DNA from: Burkholderiales bacterium
GTDB lineage: Bacteria > Pseudomonadota > Gammaproteobacteria > Burkholderiales > SG8-39
Assembly (NCBI GenBank): GCA_020846575.1
Contig: JADLDQ010000204.1
Span: 1 to 14,589, forward strand
Reading direction: 5' to 3'
DNA length: 14,589 bases
Shown here: piece by piece, positions 6,713 through 14,475 of the stretch
How the letters are laid out: every line of letters begins with the position of its first letter
Numbering within the stretch: the first letter of the stretch is position 1
Notes under the pieces: generated by a model
Database searches by the model: none
What the model was told of the DNA's origin: nothing
What the model saw: the letters and a program-made list of their open reading frames with translations, nothing else
Made by a program: the position numbers and the translations under genes

Positions 6713-6868
6713 ATGAGAGAGAAGATCAAGCTGGAGTCCACCGCCGGCACCGGTCACTTCTACACCACCACCAAGAACAAGCGCACCACACCCGACAAGA
6801 TGGAGGTGAAGAAATACGACCCCAGGGCGCGCAAGCACGTCCTGTACAAGGAAACCAAGCTGAAGTAG
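6713..6868 (+). CDS. rpmG: 50S ribosomal protein L33
   Basis: A 51-residue large-subunit protein. The sequence MREKIKLESTAGTGHFYTTT, then KNKRTTPDKMEVKKYDPRAR, then KHVLYKETKLK is the standard proteobacterial L33. It lacks the zinc-binding CxxC pairs, like E. coli L33. It begins directly at REKIK, without the MAKG extension of the E. coli protein. GGAGGAG at 6702-6708 is a strong ribosome-binding site four to five bases before ATG 6713. It lies 16 bp after rpmB and ends in TAG at 6866-6868, followed by a series of terminators. Confidence 0.97.
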   Translation: MREKIKLESTAGTGHFYTTTKNKRTTPDKMEVKKYDPRARKHVLYKETKLK

Positions 6869-6933
6869 CTCGTACGTGCGCCGGTCGCGCACCGGCCTGC
6901 GAGGGTTCCTTGCCGTAGAGAAGAAAGGAACAG

Positions 6934-6990
6934 GCCCGCTTCGAGCGGGCTTGTTCATTTTCGGCCCGCTTCGAGCGGGTTTTTTTGTTT
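6934..6990 (+). terminator. Rho-independent terminators (first two) of rpmB-rpmG
   Basis: Hairpin 1 at 6934-6950 has a perfect 7-bp stem GCCCGCT/AGCGGGC with loop TCG, followed by CTTGTTCATTTT. Hairpin 2 at 6965-6979 has CCCGCT/AGCGGG with the same loop, followed by seven T, a G and four T up to 6991. The second is a textbook terminator. Both read on the + strand, away from rpmG; the minus strand has A-runs instead of T-runs after the stems, so they act in one direction. Confidence 0.93.
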
Positions 6991-7054
6991 TCGGCCCGCT
7001 TCGAGCGGGTCTTTGCACTCCGCGCCCGCTTCGAGCCGGCCTTTGCACTTCCCG
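6935..7054 (+). repeat. Four-copy tandem array of a 30-bp terminator unit
   Basis: The core CCCGCTTCGAGCGGG begins at 6935, 6965, 6995 and 7025, an exact 30-bp period. The first three cores are identical; the fourth reads CCCGCTTCGAGCCGG with one stem mismatch. The downstream 15-base linkers fall into two pairs: copies 1 and 2 end in TTTTCGG, while copies 3 and 4 contain CTTTGCACT. This suggests duplication of a unit followed by divergence, or two duplication steps. Copy 3 still has a short TCTTT tail; copy 4 is decayed. Confidence 0.92.
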
Positions 7055-7070
7055 CCCGGCATCCGGGCGG
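7052..7070. repeat. Perfect GC hairpin between the terminator array and the desaturase gene
   Basis: CCGCCCGG (7052-7059), CAT, CCGGGCGG (7063-7070) form an 8-bp all-GC stem with a three-base loop. No T-run follows on either strand. It lies 39 bp past the desaturase stop on its transcript, so it may protect or help end that minus-strand RNA. The role is uncertain. Confidence 0.5.
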
Positions 7071-7108
7071 ATGCGCGCTGCCGGGTCGGGAGTTACGCAG
7101 GGTTCAGG

Positions 7109-8299
7109 TCAGGCGTAGCTGCGCAGCCGCAGCGAGAACTCCTGAAGCTGCCGGATACCGCTGGTCTCGGCACGGTGACACCAGTCTTGCAGCTGCCTGA
7201 GCAGCTGCTCCCGAGAGGCATTGGAGTGCCCCCACAGGGCCGAGAGGTCGCGCTTCATGTCGTAGACGGTCTGGAGCCGGCTGTGCCTGGCGAGCGCCGA
7301 GGCAAGCTGTTCGCGCTCGGGCTCCTTCAGCACGGTTTCGTCCAGGTTCAGCCAGTGCTTCAGCCGCTTCAGCGCCCGGACATCGTGCGACGAAAACTGC
7401 GGCGGCGAGAACTGCGCGAGCCTGCCGATCTCCTCCGCGCAGATCGCCCGCACGGACTTGGCGAACTTCGCCAGCACGTCGTAGCGATGGGTGATGACGG
7501 CGTGCAGCGTCGCATCGTCGATTGCCTTTCTTGCCCGCATGAACCGCGGCGTGGGCGCGACCTTCTTGACCTTCGCGAGCCCCAGGGCCTCGAGGACGCG
7601 GATGTACAGCCAGCCGAGGTCGAACTCGTACCACTTGCTGGAGAGCTTGGCCGAGGTGGCGTAGGCATGGTGGTTGTTGTGCAGTTCCTCGCCGCCGATG
7701 AGTATCCCGATCGGCACGATGTTGGTGCTGGCGTCGGGGGTCTGCCAGTTCCGGTATCCGAACCAGTGCCCGATGCCGTTGATGACACCGGCCGCCCAGA
7801 AGGGTATCCACAATATCTGCGCCAGCAGGATCGCCAGGCCCGGCAGCACACCGAATAGCACCATGTCGATGCAGGCCATGATGCCGATGCCGGTCAGCGG
7901 GAACCGGGAATATACGTTTCGCTCGATCCAGTCCTCGGGCGTTCCGTGCCCGTAGCGCTCGATGGTCTCGCGGTTGTAGGTCTCGCGGGTGTACAGAAAG
8001 GAGCCGAGCCACAGCACCCGGTTGATGCCCAGTACCTGGGGGCTGTGAGGATCCCCCGCGCTTTCGCACTTCGCGTGATGCTTGCGGTGAACCGCGGCCC
8101 ATTCCCGGGTGATCATGCCGGTGTTCAGCCACAGCCAGAAGCGGAAGAAATGGCTCACCGCCACATGGAGATCGAGCGCGCGATGCGCCTGGCAGCGGTG
8201 CAGGAAGATGGTCACGCAGATGATGGTGACGTGGGTGAATGCGAGCGCGACCAGCAGCACGCCCCACCAGGGCAGATCGAACACGCCTTGATAATGCAT
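7109..8299 (-). CDS. Membrane-bound fatty acid (acyl-CoA/acyl-lipid) desaturase
   Basis: A 396-residue integral membrane di-iron desaturase that should insert a cis double bond, probably delta-9, into saturated acyl chains and adjust membrane fluidity. The three histidine boxes are complete: HRCQAH (34-39), HRKHH (71-75) and HNNHH (207-211). The extra iron ligand region GIGHW (His178) is also present. Hydrophobic segments around 11-33 and 140-175 give the usual two hairpins. The catalytic part ends near residue 250. About 145 further residues form a charged, soluble-looking, helical extension rich in His, Arg and Glu; similar long tails occur in some proteobacterial members. Start ATG 8299 gives MHYQGVFDLPWWG, the usual beginning; the frame is open upstream but that stretch lacks conserved features. 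Regioselectivity and acyl carrier cannot be decided from sequence. It converges on rpmG. Confidence 0.9.
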   Translation of the reverse strand: MHYQGVFDLPWWGVLLVALAFTHVTIICVTIFLHRCQAHRALDLHVAVSHFFRFWLWLNTGMITREWAAVHRKHHAKCESAGDPHSPQVLGINRVLWLGSFLYTRETYNRETIERYGHGTPEDWIERNVYSRFPLTGIGIMACIDMVLFGVLPGLAILLAQILWIPFWAAGVINGIGHWFGYRNWQTPDASTNIVPIGILIGGEELHNNHHAYATSAKLSSKWYEFDLGWLYIRVLEALGLAKVKKVAPTPRFMRARKAIDDATLHAVITHRYDVLAKFAKSVRAICAEEIGRLAQFSPPQFSSHDVRALKRLKHWLNLDETVLKEPEREQLASALARHSRLQTVYDMKRDLSALWGHSNASREQLLRQLQDWCHRAETSGIRQLQEFSLRLRSYA

Positions 8300-8615
8300 C
8301 GGCAGTTGTCTCCAGATCCAGAACTTCGCCGCTTGCCTTGAATTCGCACCCGTCTTCTTCCCCGTATTCGACTTCCGGGGTCCGCGGGATTCTACGTCAA
8401 TCCTTCCGTACCGCAAGACCGCGCATCCCGGCGCATGTGTCGCCAAGAATCAATGAGTTGCCGCGACCAGGCGCGTCGTTCGGGTATTTCTGACCGCGCC
8501 GGGCGCAACGCGCCGCACCCCCTGGAAGCCACGGCGGGTCCTGCCGGAACCGCCTCGGGGCGCCGCAGCGCACACCGGCCGTGCTGGCCGCGACCCCGCT
8601 CCGCGGCTCGGCGCG
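8300..8615. other. 316-bp intergenic region between the methyltransferase and desaturase genes
   Basis: Both flanking genes are on the minus strand. I see no tRNA, small RNA with a clear terminator, or convincing small gene here. A desaturase promoter candidate lies at 8389-8416. A 5-bp hairpin CGGCC/GGCCG at 8576-8590 is near the end of the methyltransferase transcript but has no T-run. Frames open through the region look like out-of-frame GC-rich noise. Confidence 0.6.
8389..8416 (-). promoter_or_regulatory. Candidate promoter for the desaturase gene
   Basis: The minus strand reads TTGCGG (8416 to 8411), 16 bp, then TAGAAT (8394 to 8389). The -10 matches five of six consensus bases and the -35 matches the TTG. 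Transcription would start near 8382, giving an 80-90 nt leader before ATG 8299, long enough for regulation. Confidence 0.4.
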
Positions 8616-9878
<1,263 letters not shown>

Positions 9879-9887
9879 CGGCCGGCT

Positions 9888-10598
9888 TCAGTCCTTGATC
9901 GCGGTGGCCACCTGGTCCACCCGGGTGCCGTCCTTCTCGATCACCAGGATGCGCACAGGCACATGAGCGCGCCCGGACGCAAGCCACAACTCGGTGGACC
10001 GCTCGTCGCCGCCTTCCCTGTGCTTCACCAGGCGCACGGTCCTGAACACCCCGGCGGCCGTCGTGAGAGCCTCGCTCCCCGCCTGCCTGTAGCGGTAACG
10101 CGTGGCGCCCCGGCCGTCGACGATGGTCACCGCTACTTCGTCGCGGATCGCGGGCGCGAACGCGAATCCCCAGGCGAAGGACAGGCGGTCCTGCATGTCG
10201 TCCACGGCGGGGAGTGTGCGGCTTTGCCCGCGCCGCTCGACCACGACGACCCGCTTTGCCCAGTCGAACTGCGCGGTCTCGGGTGCGCGATCGCCCCTCT
10301 GATCCCGGTACGAGTGCGGGCGCAGGCGACCGGGAAGCACGGTTCCGTAGCTGGAGCGCGTCACCTCGCCCCGGTTCAGCATCGCGAACAGGCCCCTGCC
10401 ACGCGCCTGCGAGCGGATGCGGTAGTCACGACCGTCGTGCTCCAGGACTTCGACGCCCTCGGCGAAGGCGGTCCCGTTGTAGGTCAGTTCGTAGCGGATC
10501 TCGACGCGCGCGGGCGGCGCCGCGGCGGCGATGCCCGTCAGCGTGAGAAGCCCGAGCACGACCCAGGCACGCGCGCCGCGCGCGTGGCCGCGGGCCAT
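9888..10598 (-). CDS. DUF3108 family exported protein of unknown function
   Basis: A 236-residue protein. A Sec signal peptide is visible (basic ARGHARGAR, hydrophobic WVVLGLLTLTGIAA, then AAPPA around 25-29), so the mature protein is likely periplasmic. The mature part begins VEIRYELTYNGTAFAEGVEV and continues with alternating beta-strand pattern, fitting the DUF3108 family, which is found next to purN in betaproteobacteria. It has no catalytic motif that I recognise. The start ATG 10598 shares one base with the purN stop (TGATG), which fixes the start and implies translational coupling. The RNA methyltransferase gene begins nine bases after its stop. No function is proposed. Confidence 0.8.
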   Translation of the reverse strand: MARGHARGARAWVVLGLLTLTGIAAAAPPARVEIRYELTYNGTAFAEGVEVLEHDGRDYRIRSQARGRGLFAMLNRGEVTRSSYGTVLPGRLRPHSYRDQRGDRAPETAQFDWAKRVVVVERRGQSRTLPAVDDMQDRLSFAWGFAFAPAIRDEVAVTIVDGRGATRYRYRQAGSEALTTAAGVFRTVRLVKHREGGDERSTELWLASGRAHVPVRILVIEKDGTRVDQVATAIKD

Positions 10599-11224
10599 CA
10601 GGGCGGCGCCAGCAGGAACTGCGGTTCGCATTCCCCGCGAACCCGCACGATGCCCCTGTCGACCGCCAGGCGCCCGTCGAGGAACCAGCGGACCGCGAGC
10701 GGGTAGATGCGATGCTCCTGGGCGAGCACCCTGGCGCCCAGCGACTCCTCGGTGTCGCCGGCCAGCACCGGCACCGCCGCCTGGATCACGATCGGACCGT
10801 GATCCACCGCCGCGGTGACGAAGTGAACGGTGCAGCCGTGCACCTTGACGCCCGCCTCGAGCGCCCGCCGGTGCGTGTTCAGACCGGGGAACGCGGGCAG
10901 CAGTGAGGGGTGGATGTTGAGCAGCCTGCCCTCGTAGCGCTGCACGAACGCCTCGCCCAGAACTCTCATGAACCCTGCGAGCACGACCAGGTCCGGCCGC
11001 TTGCGCTCGATCGCCGCCGACAACGCCTGCTCGAAAGTCGCGCGCGACGGGAAGTCGCGGTGCTCGACGACCTCCGCAGGAATGCCCCGCTCCCGCGCGA
11101 AACGCAGGCCGGCGGCCTCGGCGCGATTGCCGATCACCGCCGCGATCCGCGCCGGCGCGCAGCGCTCCACGATCGCCTGCATGTTGCTGCCGCGCCCGGA
11201 GATGAGAATCACGACTGAGTTCAC
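10598..11224 (-). CDS. purN: Phosphoribosylglycinamide formyltransferase (GAR transformylase)
   Basis: A 208-residue enzyme that transfers a formyl group from 10-formyltetrahydrofolate to glycinamide ribonucleotide, the third step of purine synthesis. Visible motifs are the phosphate-binding ISGRGSNMQA (8-17), the folate and active-site segment LLNIHPSLLPAFPG with Asn103 and His105, and Asp141 in VDHGPIV. These correspond to E. coli Asn106, His108 and Asp144 at a constant offset of three. The start is GTG at 11224, giving MNSVVILISGRGSN, the natural N-terminus. No ribosome-binding site precedes it; instead TAGAAT ends seven bases before the GTG. The gene overlaps the DUF3108 start by one base and heads a three-gene operon. 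A slightly extended C-terminus (about residue 190 onward) is normal for the family. Confidence 0.97.
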   Translation of the reverse strand: MNSVVILISGRGSNMQAIVERCAPARIAAVIGNRAEAAGLRFARERGIPAEVVEHRDFPSRATFEQALSAAIERKRPDLVVLAGFMRVLGEAFVQRYEGRLLNIHPSLLPAFPGLNTHRRALEAGVKVHGCTVHFVTAAVDHGPIVIQAAVPVLAGDTEESLGARVLAQEHRIYPLAVRWFLDGRLAVDRGIVRVRGECEPQFLLAPP

Positions 11225-11230
11225 AGCGGC

Positions 11231-11236
11231 ATTCTA
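11231..11236 (-). promoter_or_regulatory. -10-like element directly before purN
   Basis: The minus strand reads TAGAAT (11236 to 11231), then six bases GCCGCT, then the GTG start at 11224. A transcript from this element would begin at or beside the start codon. No convincing -35 is seen 16-18 bp upstream. The five-of-six match and the exact spacing are suggestive only. Confidence 0.4.
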
Positions 11237-11333
11237 GCAACGCGAGAGGACGCATCCCCTCGCGCTCCCCTGGATCGAGGCGCCTGCCGGCGGTTCTGCA
11301 AGCGCCTCCAAGGAAGTGTCGCCGCCGGCACGG

Positions 11334-11600
11334 TCACGCGGCCGGCTCGCGCACGCTCCGCGTTGCGTCCGCCGTGAATCCCGCCTGCGCGCCGAGCGCG
11401 TCCGCCTCGAACAGCTCACGCAGCTGCTCGGCCGCCTCGCGCGCGCTCTGAACGAGCGTCGCCTCGTCGTGCCGCACGGCACACTGGACCTCCAGTTGCT
11501 GCTCGTCGTGCCGGCGGAACAGGCTCACCGCGCGTTCGGCGGCGGTGGCGAGCAACACCGCGGTCAGCAGGAAGACTGCCGCCTGTTCGAGAAGATTCAT
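11334..11600 (-). CDS. Small hypothetical protein with an N-terminal membrane anchor
   Basis: An 88-residue protein that I do not recognise. Residues about 5-20 (EQAAVFLLTAVLLATA) form one hydrophobic helix. The rest is charged and likely helical (RRHDEQQLEV, REAAEQLRELFEAD), which suggests a single-pass protein with a cytoplasmic coiled or amphipathic tail. Third codon positions are strongly G/C, as expected for real genes in this genome. A G-rich stretch (GGGGGA) lies about five bases before ATG 11600. It begins 61 bp after the MFS transporter stop on the same strand and may be cotranscribed with it. purN lies 109 bp downstream. Confidence 0.6.
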   Translation of the reverse strand: MNLLEQAAVFLLTAVLLATAAERAVSLFRRHDEQQLEVQCAVRHDEATLVQSAREAAEQLRELFEADALGAQAGFTADATRSVREPAA

Positions 11601-11661
11601 CGCATCCCCCGTGAACCCGCGTCGAGCGCCCGGGCGCCCGCCGCGCGCGTCATCGCCGCGA

Positions 11662-12855
11662 TTACGGGCGGCTGGCCGCCGCGGGCCGGCGCGCCGCCTG
11701 CGCGTCCAGTCGCTTGCGTGCCGCGAGCAGCGCCACCGCCACCGCGATCGCGATGGCCGCGAAGACCGCGAACGCCCCGGTGATGCCCACGGCCGAAACC
11801 GCCGGCTGGACCAGGATGGGGGACGCGAACTGTCCGAGGAAGACCGATGCGGTCATCAGCCCGAGCAGCCTGCCCCGCAGACGCGCCGGGGCGAGGGTGA
11901 TGATCCACAGCGAACTGTTGGGGAAGATCACCCCGACTGCGAATCCCGAAATTGCGACACCCGCGAGCACCGTGCCATACCCCGATCCCCAGGCGACGAT
12001 GAAGTAACCCGCGGCGATGCCCAGCATCGACAGGCCGTAGATGGTGACAAAGCCCATGCGGCGGCGCAGCCGCGGCAGCAACAGCCCGCCGCCCGCGCTG
12101 GTGAGCGAACTCATCGCGATCGCGCCCGCGGCCAGCGCGCCCGAGGGCACGCCGATCTCGCGCAGCAGGAAAGGGATCTGCACGGGCGTCATGTAGAACA
12201 TCACCAGCATGAAGAAGCACAGTGCGTAGGCGAGCGCGAGACCGCCGTAGGGCACCGGCTCGCCCGGGGCGTCGGCGGCTTGACGCGCCTGGCGCAGCGG
12301 CTCGTCGAGGAACAGCACCGCCGGCACGAGGAACAGCCACGAGGCGAGATAGATGAGAAACGGCAGCCGCCAGTCCAGATCGGCGAGCACGCCGCCCAGG
12401 CCGATGAACACGACGCCGCCGATGGACATGAAGATGCTCTGCACCGCGGAGAATCGCAGCCGCTCCTCGCCGCTGAAGTAATCTCCCGTGAGCGTCTGCG
12501 CGGTGGTCATGACACCGGCCACGGCCACCCCGAGCAGCGCCCGGCCCGCGAGGATGTGGTACAGGTCCGAGAGCACGAAGCCCGATGCCCCGGCCAGACC
12601 GTAGAGCACCATGCAAGCGTAGAGAAAGCGCACCCGCCCGAAGCGGTCGATGATCGCCCCGGCGAACGGCGCGCAGACGACGATCAGCAGCGCCGGCGTG
12701 GTGAGGACCAGCTTGGTGAGGAACTCGGCGTTGGGCGTGTCGCTGAACACCCGGGCCATCTGCGGCATGGACGCCGCGATGGTGGCGTTGGACATCACCG
12801 TGAGGCTGGAGACGAGCAGCAGGGCCGTCTTACGGGACTGTGCCGCGACTGTCAT
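11662..12855 (-). CDS. Major facilitator superfamily transporter
   Basis: A 397-residue polytopic inner-membrane protein with about twelve hydrophobic segments, normal for an MFS permease. The loop between helices 2 and 3 carries GAIIDRFGRVRF (about 67-78), matching the MFS motif A pattern G-x-x-x-D-R-x-G-R-R. The N-terminal half includes ALLGVAVAGVMTTAQTLTGDYF, reminiscent of drug-efflux-type MFS members. A charged central loop (LDEPLRQARQAADAPGEP) separates the halves. The substrate cannot be read from sequence; multidrug or metabolite efflux is a guess. ATG 12855 was chosen because it is directly followed by the first helix; AAGGAAG lies about 11-12 bases upstream. The gene is divergent from the oxyR-like regulator across 187 bp, which makes regulation by that protein plausible. 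Confidence 0.88.
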   Translation of the reverse strand: MTVAAQSRKTALLLVSSLTVMSNATIAASMPQMARVFSDTPNAEFLTKLVLTTPALLIVVCAPFAGAIIDRFGRVRFLYACMVLYGLAGASGFVLSDLYHILAGRALLGVAVAGVMTTAQTLTGDYFSGEERLRFSAVQSIFMSIGGVVFIGLGGVLADLDWRLPFLIYLASWLFLVPAVLFLDEPLRQARQAADAPGEPVPYGGLALAYALCFFMLVMFYMTPVQIPFLLREIGVPSGALAAGAIAMSSLTSAGGGLLLPRLRRRMGFVTIYGLSMLGIAAGYFIVAWGSGYGTVLAGVAISGFAVGVIFPNSSLWIITLAPARLRGRLLGLMTASVFLGQFASPILVQPAVSAVGITGAFAVFAAIAIAVAVALLAARKRLDAQAARRPAAASRP

Positions 12856-13030
12856 TCGAAACAGGTCTTCCTTCGCGCCGGGGCCGGCGAGCTGCGCGCG
12901 TCCCGGTGAGGCCGCAACCAGGGGGGCGCGGCGAAGTGTACGCGCTCGCGCACGCCTGCGCGCGATCCGATCGGCGCCTGCCGCGCCGCGGGCGCCCTCG
13001 AAGCCGATCGATTCGATGCGCAGACTCCGA

Positions 13031-13036
13031 TAAGAT
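13031..13036 (+). promoter_or_regulatory. -10-like element directly before oxyR
   Basis: TAAGAT matches four of six -10 consensus bases and is followed by six bases (GATCGA) and then ATG 13043. The geometry is the same as before purN and would give a leaderless transcript. TCGATT at 13008-13013 lies 17 bp upstream but matches the -35 consensus poorly. Confidence 0.3.
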
Positions 13037-13054
13037 GATCGAATGGCTCGATCA
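13036..13054. promoter_or_regulatory. Perfect palindrome covering the oxyR start codon, a candidate OxyR/LysR operator
   Basis: TGATCGA-ATGGC-TCGATCA has perfect 7-bp arms around a five-base centre that contains the ATG. Inside it, ATCG-N7-CGAT has the spacing of OxyR sites (ATAG-N7-CTAT) and meets the LysR-family T-N11-A rule. Further ATCG/CGAT words occur just upstream at 13007, 13014 and 13028. Autoregulation is an inference. Confidence 0.5.
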
Positions 13055-14008
13055 GGTTCCGCCTCACCGGCGCCCGCCAACCGGCTGCCCTCGCTGCGGC
13101 AGCTGCGCTACCTGGTCGAGCTGGGGGACCGCCTCAACTTCCGCGCCGCCGCGCAGGCCTGCTTCGTCACGCAGTCCACGCTTTCGGCAGGCGTGCAGGA
13201 GCTGGAGTCGGTGCTCGGCGTTCAACTGGTCGAGCGCAGCACGCGCAGCGTGAGGCTCACCTCCGCCGGCAAGGAGATCGCGCACCGGGCCCGGGCGCTC
13301 ATCGCCCAGGCGCACGACCTGGTGGCCACGGCGCTCTCGGCCGGCGAGCCGCTCGCGAGCAGCGCACGGCTGGGCGTCATTCCGACCATCGCGCCCTTCC
13401 TGCTGCCGCGCGCGCTGCCGGCGCTGCGCCGGCGATTTCCGCGCCTGCGGCTTTTCCTGCGCGAGGACCTGACCGAGCGGCTGCTGGAGCGCCTGCGCGC
13501 CGGGCAGCTGGATTTCGCCCTGATCGCGCTGCCCTACGACACCGGGGATCTGGAAGTGCGATCCCTGTTCAAGGACGAGTTCTCCTTCGTCGCGCCGGCC
13601 GGCGATCCGCTCGCCAGGCCGAAGGCGGTGCCCGTGGAGGCGCTCGACGGGCGCGAGGTGGTCCTGCTCGAGGAGGGTCACTGCCTGCGCGACCACGCGC
13701 TCGCCGCCTGCGGGCGCAGCGACCTCCATGGCGATGCCGCAGTCGAAGCGACCAGCCTGCCGACGCTGCTGCAGATGGTGGAAGGCGGCCTGGGCGTGAC
13801 GCTGCTGCCGCGCATCGCGCTCCAGGCGGGGATCCTCAACGGCACGAGCCTGGTCGCACGCCCGTTCGAGAAGAACGTTCCCGCGAGAACCCTCGCCCTG
13901 GTCACGCGCCGCACCAGCGGCCGCATCGCCGAGCTCGACCTGCTCGCCCGGCTGGTCCGGGCGCACGCCGCGCCGGCCGCGAGAACTCGCACGCGCCGGC
14001 GCACCTGA
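13043..14008 (+). CDS. oxyR: LysR-family transcriptional regulator with OxyR redox cysteines
   Basis: A 321-residue regulator. The N-terminal winged helix-turn-helix is clear (about 16-76): LPSLRQLRYLVELGDRLNF, AAAQACFVTQSTLSAGVQEL and RSVRLTSAGKEI. The substrate domain follows. The segment EEGHCLRDHALAAC places Cys214 and Cys223 nine residues apart, the same GHCLRD...C arrangement as the Cys199/Cys208 peroxide-sensing disulfide of E. coli OxyR. The protein should therefore sense hydrogen peroxide and bind DNA as a tetramer. ATG 13043 has no Shine-Dalgarno sequence; a -10-like hexamer and a palindrome overlap the start. The divergent neighbour is an MFS transporter; katG, ahpC or recG, common OxyR neighbours, are not seen. 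The C-terminal tail is rich in Arg and Thr. Confidence 0.87.
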   Translation: MARSGSASPAPANRLPSLRQLRYLVELGDRLNFRAAAQACFVTQSTLSAGVQELESVLGVQLVERSTRSVRLTSAGKEIAHRARALIAQAHDLVATALSAGEPLASSARLGVIPTIAPFLLPRALPALRRRFPRLRLFLREDLTERLLERLRAGQLDFALIALPYDTGDLEVRSLFKDEFSFVAPAGDPLARPKAVPVEALDGREVVLLEEGHCLRDHALAACGRSDLHGDAAVEATSLPTLLQMVEGGLGVTLLPRIALQAGILNGTSLVARPFEKNVPARTLALVTRRTSGRIAELDLLARLVRAHAAPAARTRTRRRT

Positions 14009-14169
14009 CCCGGACTGCGCGGGACCGGTACGACCCGGCACGCAGCGCGCGTGCGCTCAGGGCCCGGCAGGAGATCGGTCTGGTGCACCCGGTTGCCAGA
14101 GCGCTGCAATCAAGGCCGGGCAATGGCGCCATATCGGTCACGGCCCGGGATCTCGCCCCAGCATACGCG

Positions 14170-14475
14170 TCACGCCTCGGGGCGGGAGGCGTCGCGGTCG
14201 CGATGCAGCGCCGCGCGCACGAGCAGCATGTAGGTCACCGGCGTGCTCACCGCCATCAGCACCCCGATGAGGATCTCGTGGATCACCGGTCGCGACTGAA
14301 GCACGCTGAAGGTGACGATCGAGCCGGCGAGCACGAGCGCGGTGCCGAGCGTCGTGCCCATCGTCGGCGGATGCACGCGCTGGTAGAAGCTCGGCAGGCG
14401 CAAGAGTCCGAGCGAACCGACGAAGGCGAAGACCGCGCCACCCAGCACGAGGAGCGCGGCGAGGTTCTCGCTCAT
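14170..14475 (-). CDS. mnhG: Monovalent cation/proton antiporter subunit G (MnhG/PhaG/MrpG)
   Basis: A 101-residue membrane protein with three hydrophobic helices: residues about 5-25, 44-60 and 65-88. The segment LGLLRLPSFYQRVHPPTMGTTLG between helices 1 and 2 is the family's signature, and length matches MnhG. It is the last subunit of the multi-protein Mrp/Mnh/Pha Na+ or K+/H+ antiporter, which exports cations to keep pH and salt balance. The ATG overlaps the mnhF stop as ATGA, so the two are translationally coupled. The rest of the operon lies beyond the right edge. Its end faces oxyR across 161 bp without a clear terminator. Confidence 0.92.
   Translation of the reverse strand: MSENLAALLVLGGAVFAFVGSLGLLRLPSFYQRVHPPTMGTTLGTALVLAGSIVTFSVLQSRPVIHEILIGVLMAVSTPVTYMLLVRAALHRDRDASRPEA

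Noticed and set aside
6934..7054. Regular 30-bp repeats resembling a small CRISPR array
   Set aside because: The repeated core is a short perfect hairpin followed by T-runs, the linkers are only 15 bases and related to each other, and no cas gene is near. Terminators explain it better.
8300..8615. tRNA or small gene in the gap before the desaturase
   Set aside because: No cloverleaf arms or TTC-containing T-loop with a matching acceptor stem were seen, and open frames there lack a ribosome-binding site and coding-like codon use.
11545..12909. A 454-codon open frame on the + strand
   Set aside because: It is antisense to the MFS transporter; the product is dominated by Arg, His, Glu and Gln, typical of shadow translation in GC-rich DNA.
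14038..14054. GCACGC/GCGTGC hairpin between oxyR and mnhG as a terminator
   Set aside because: The stem is only 6 bp and no T-run follows on either strand; such stems are frequent by chance at this GC content.
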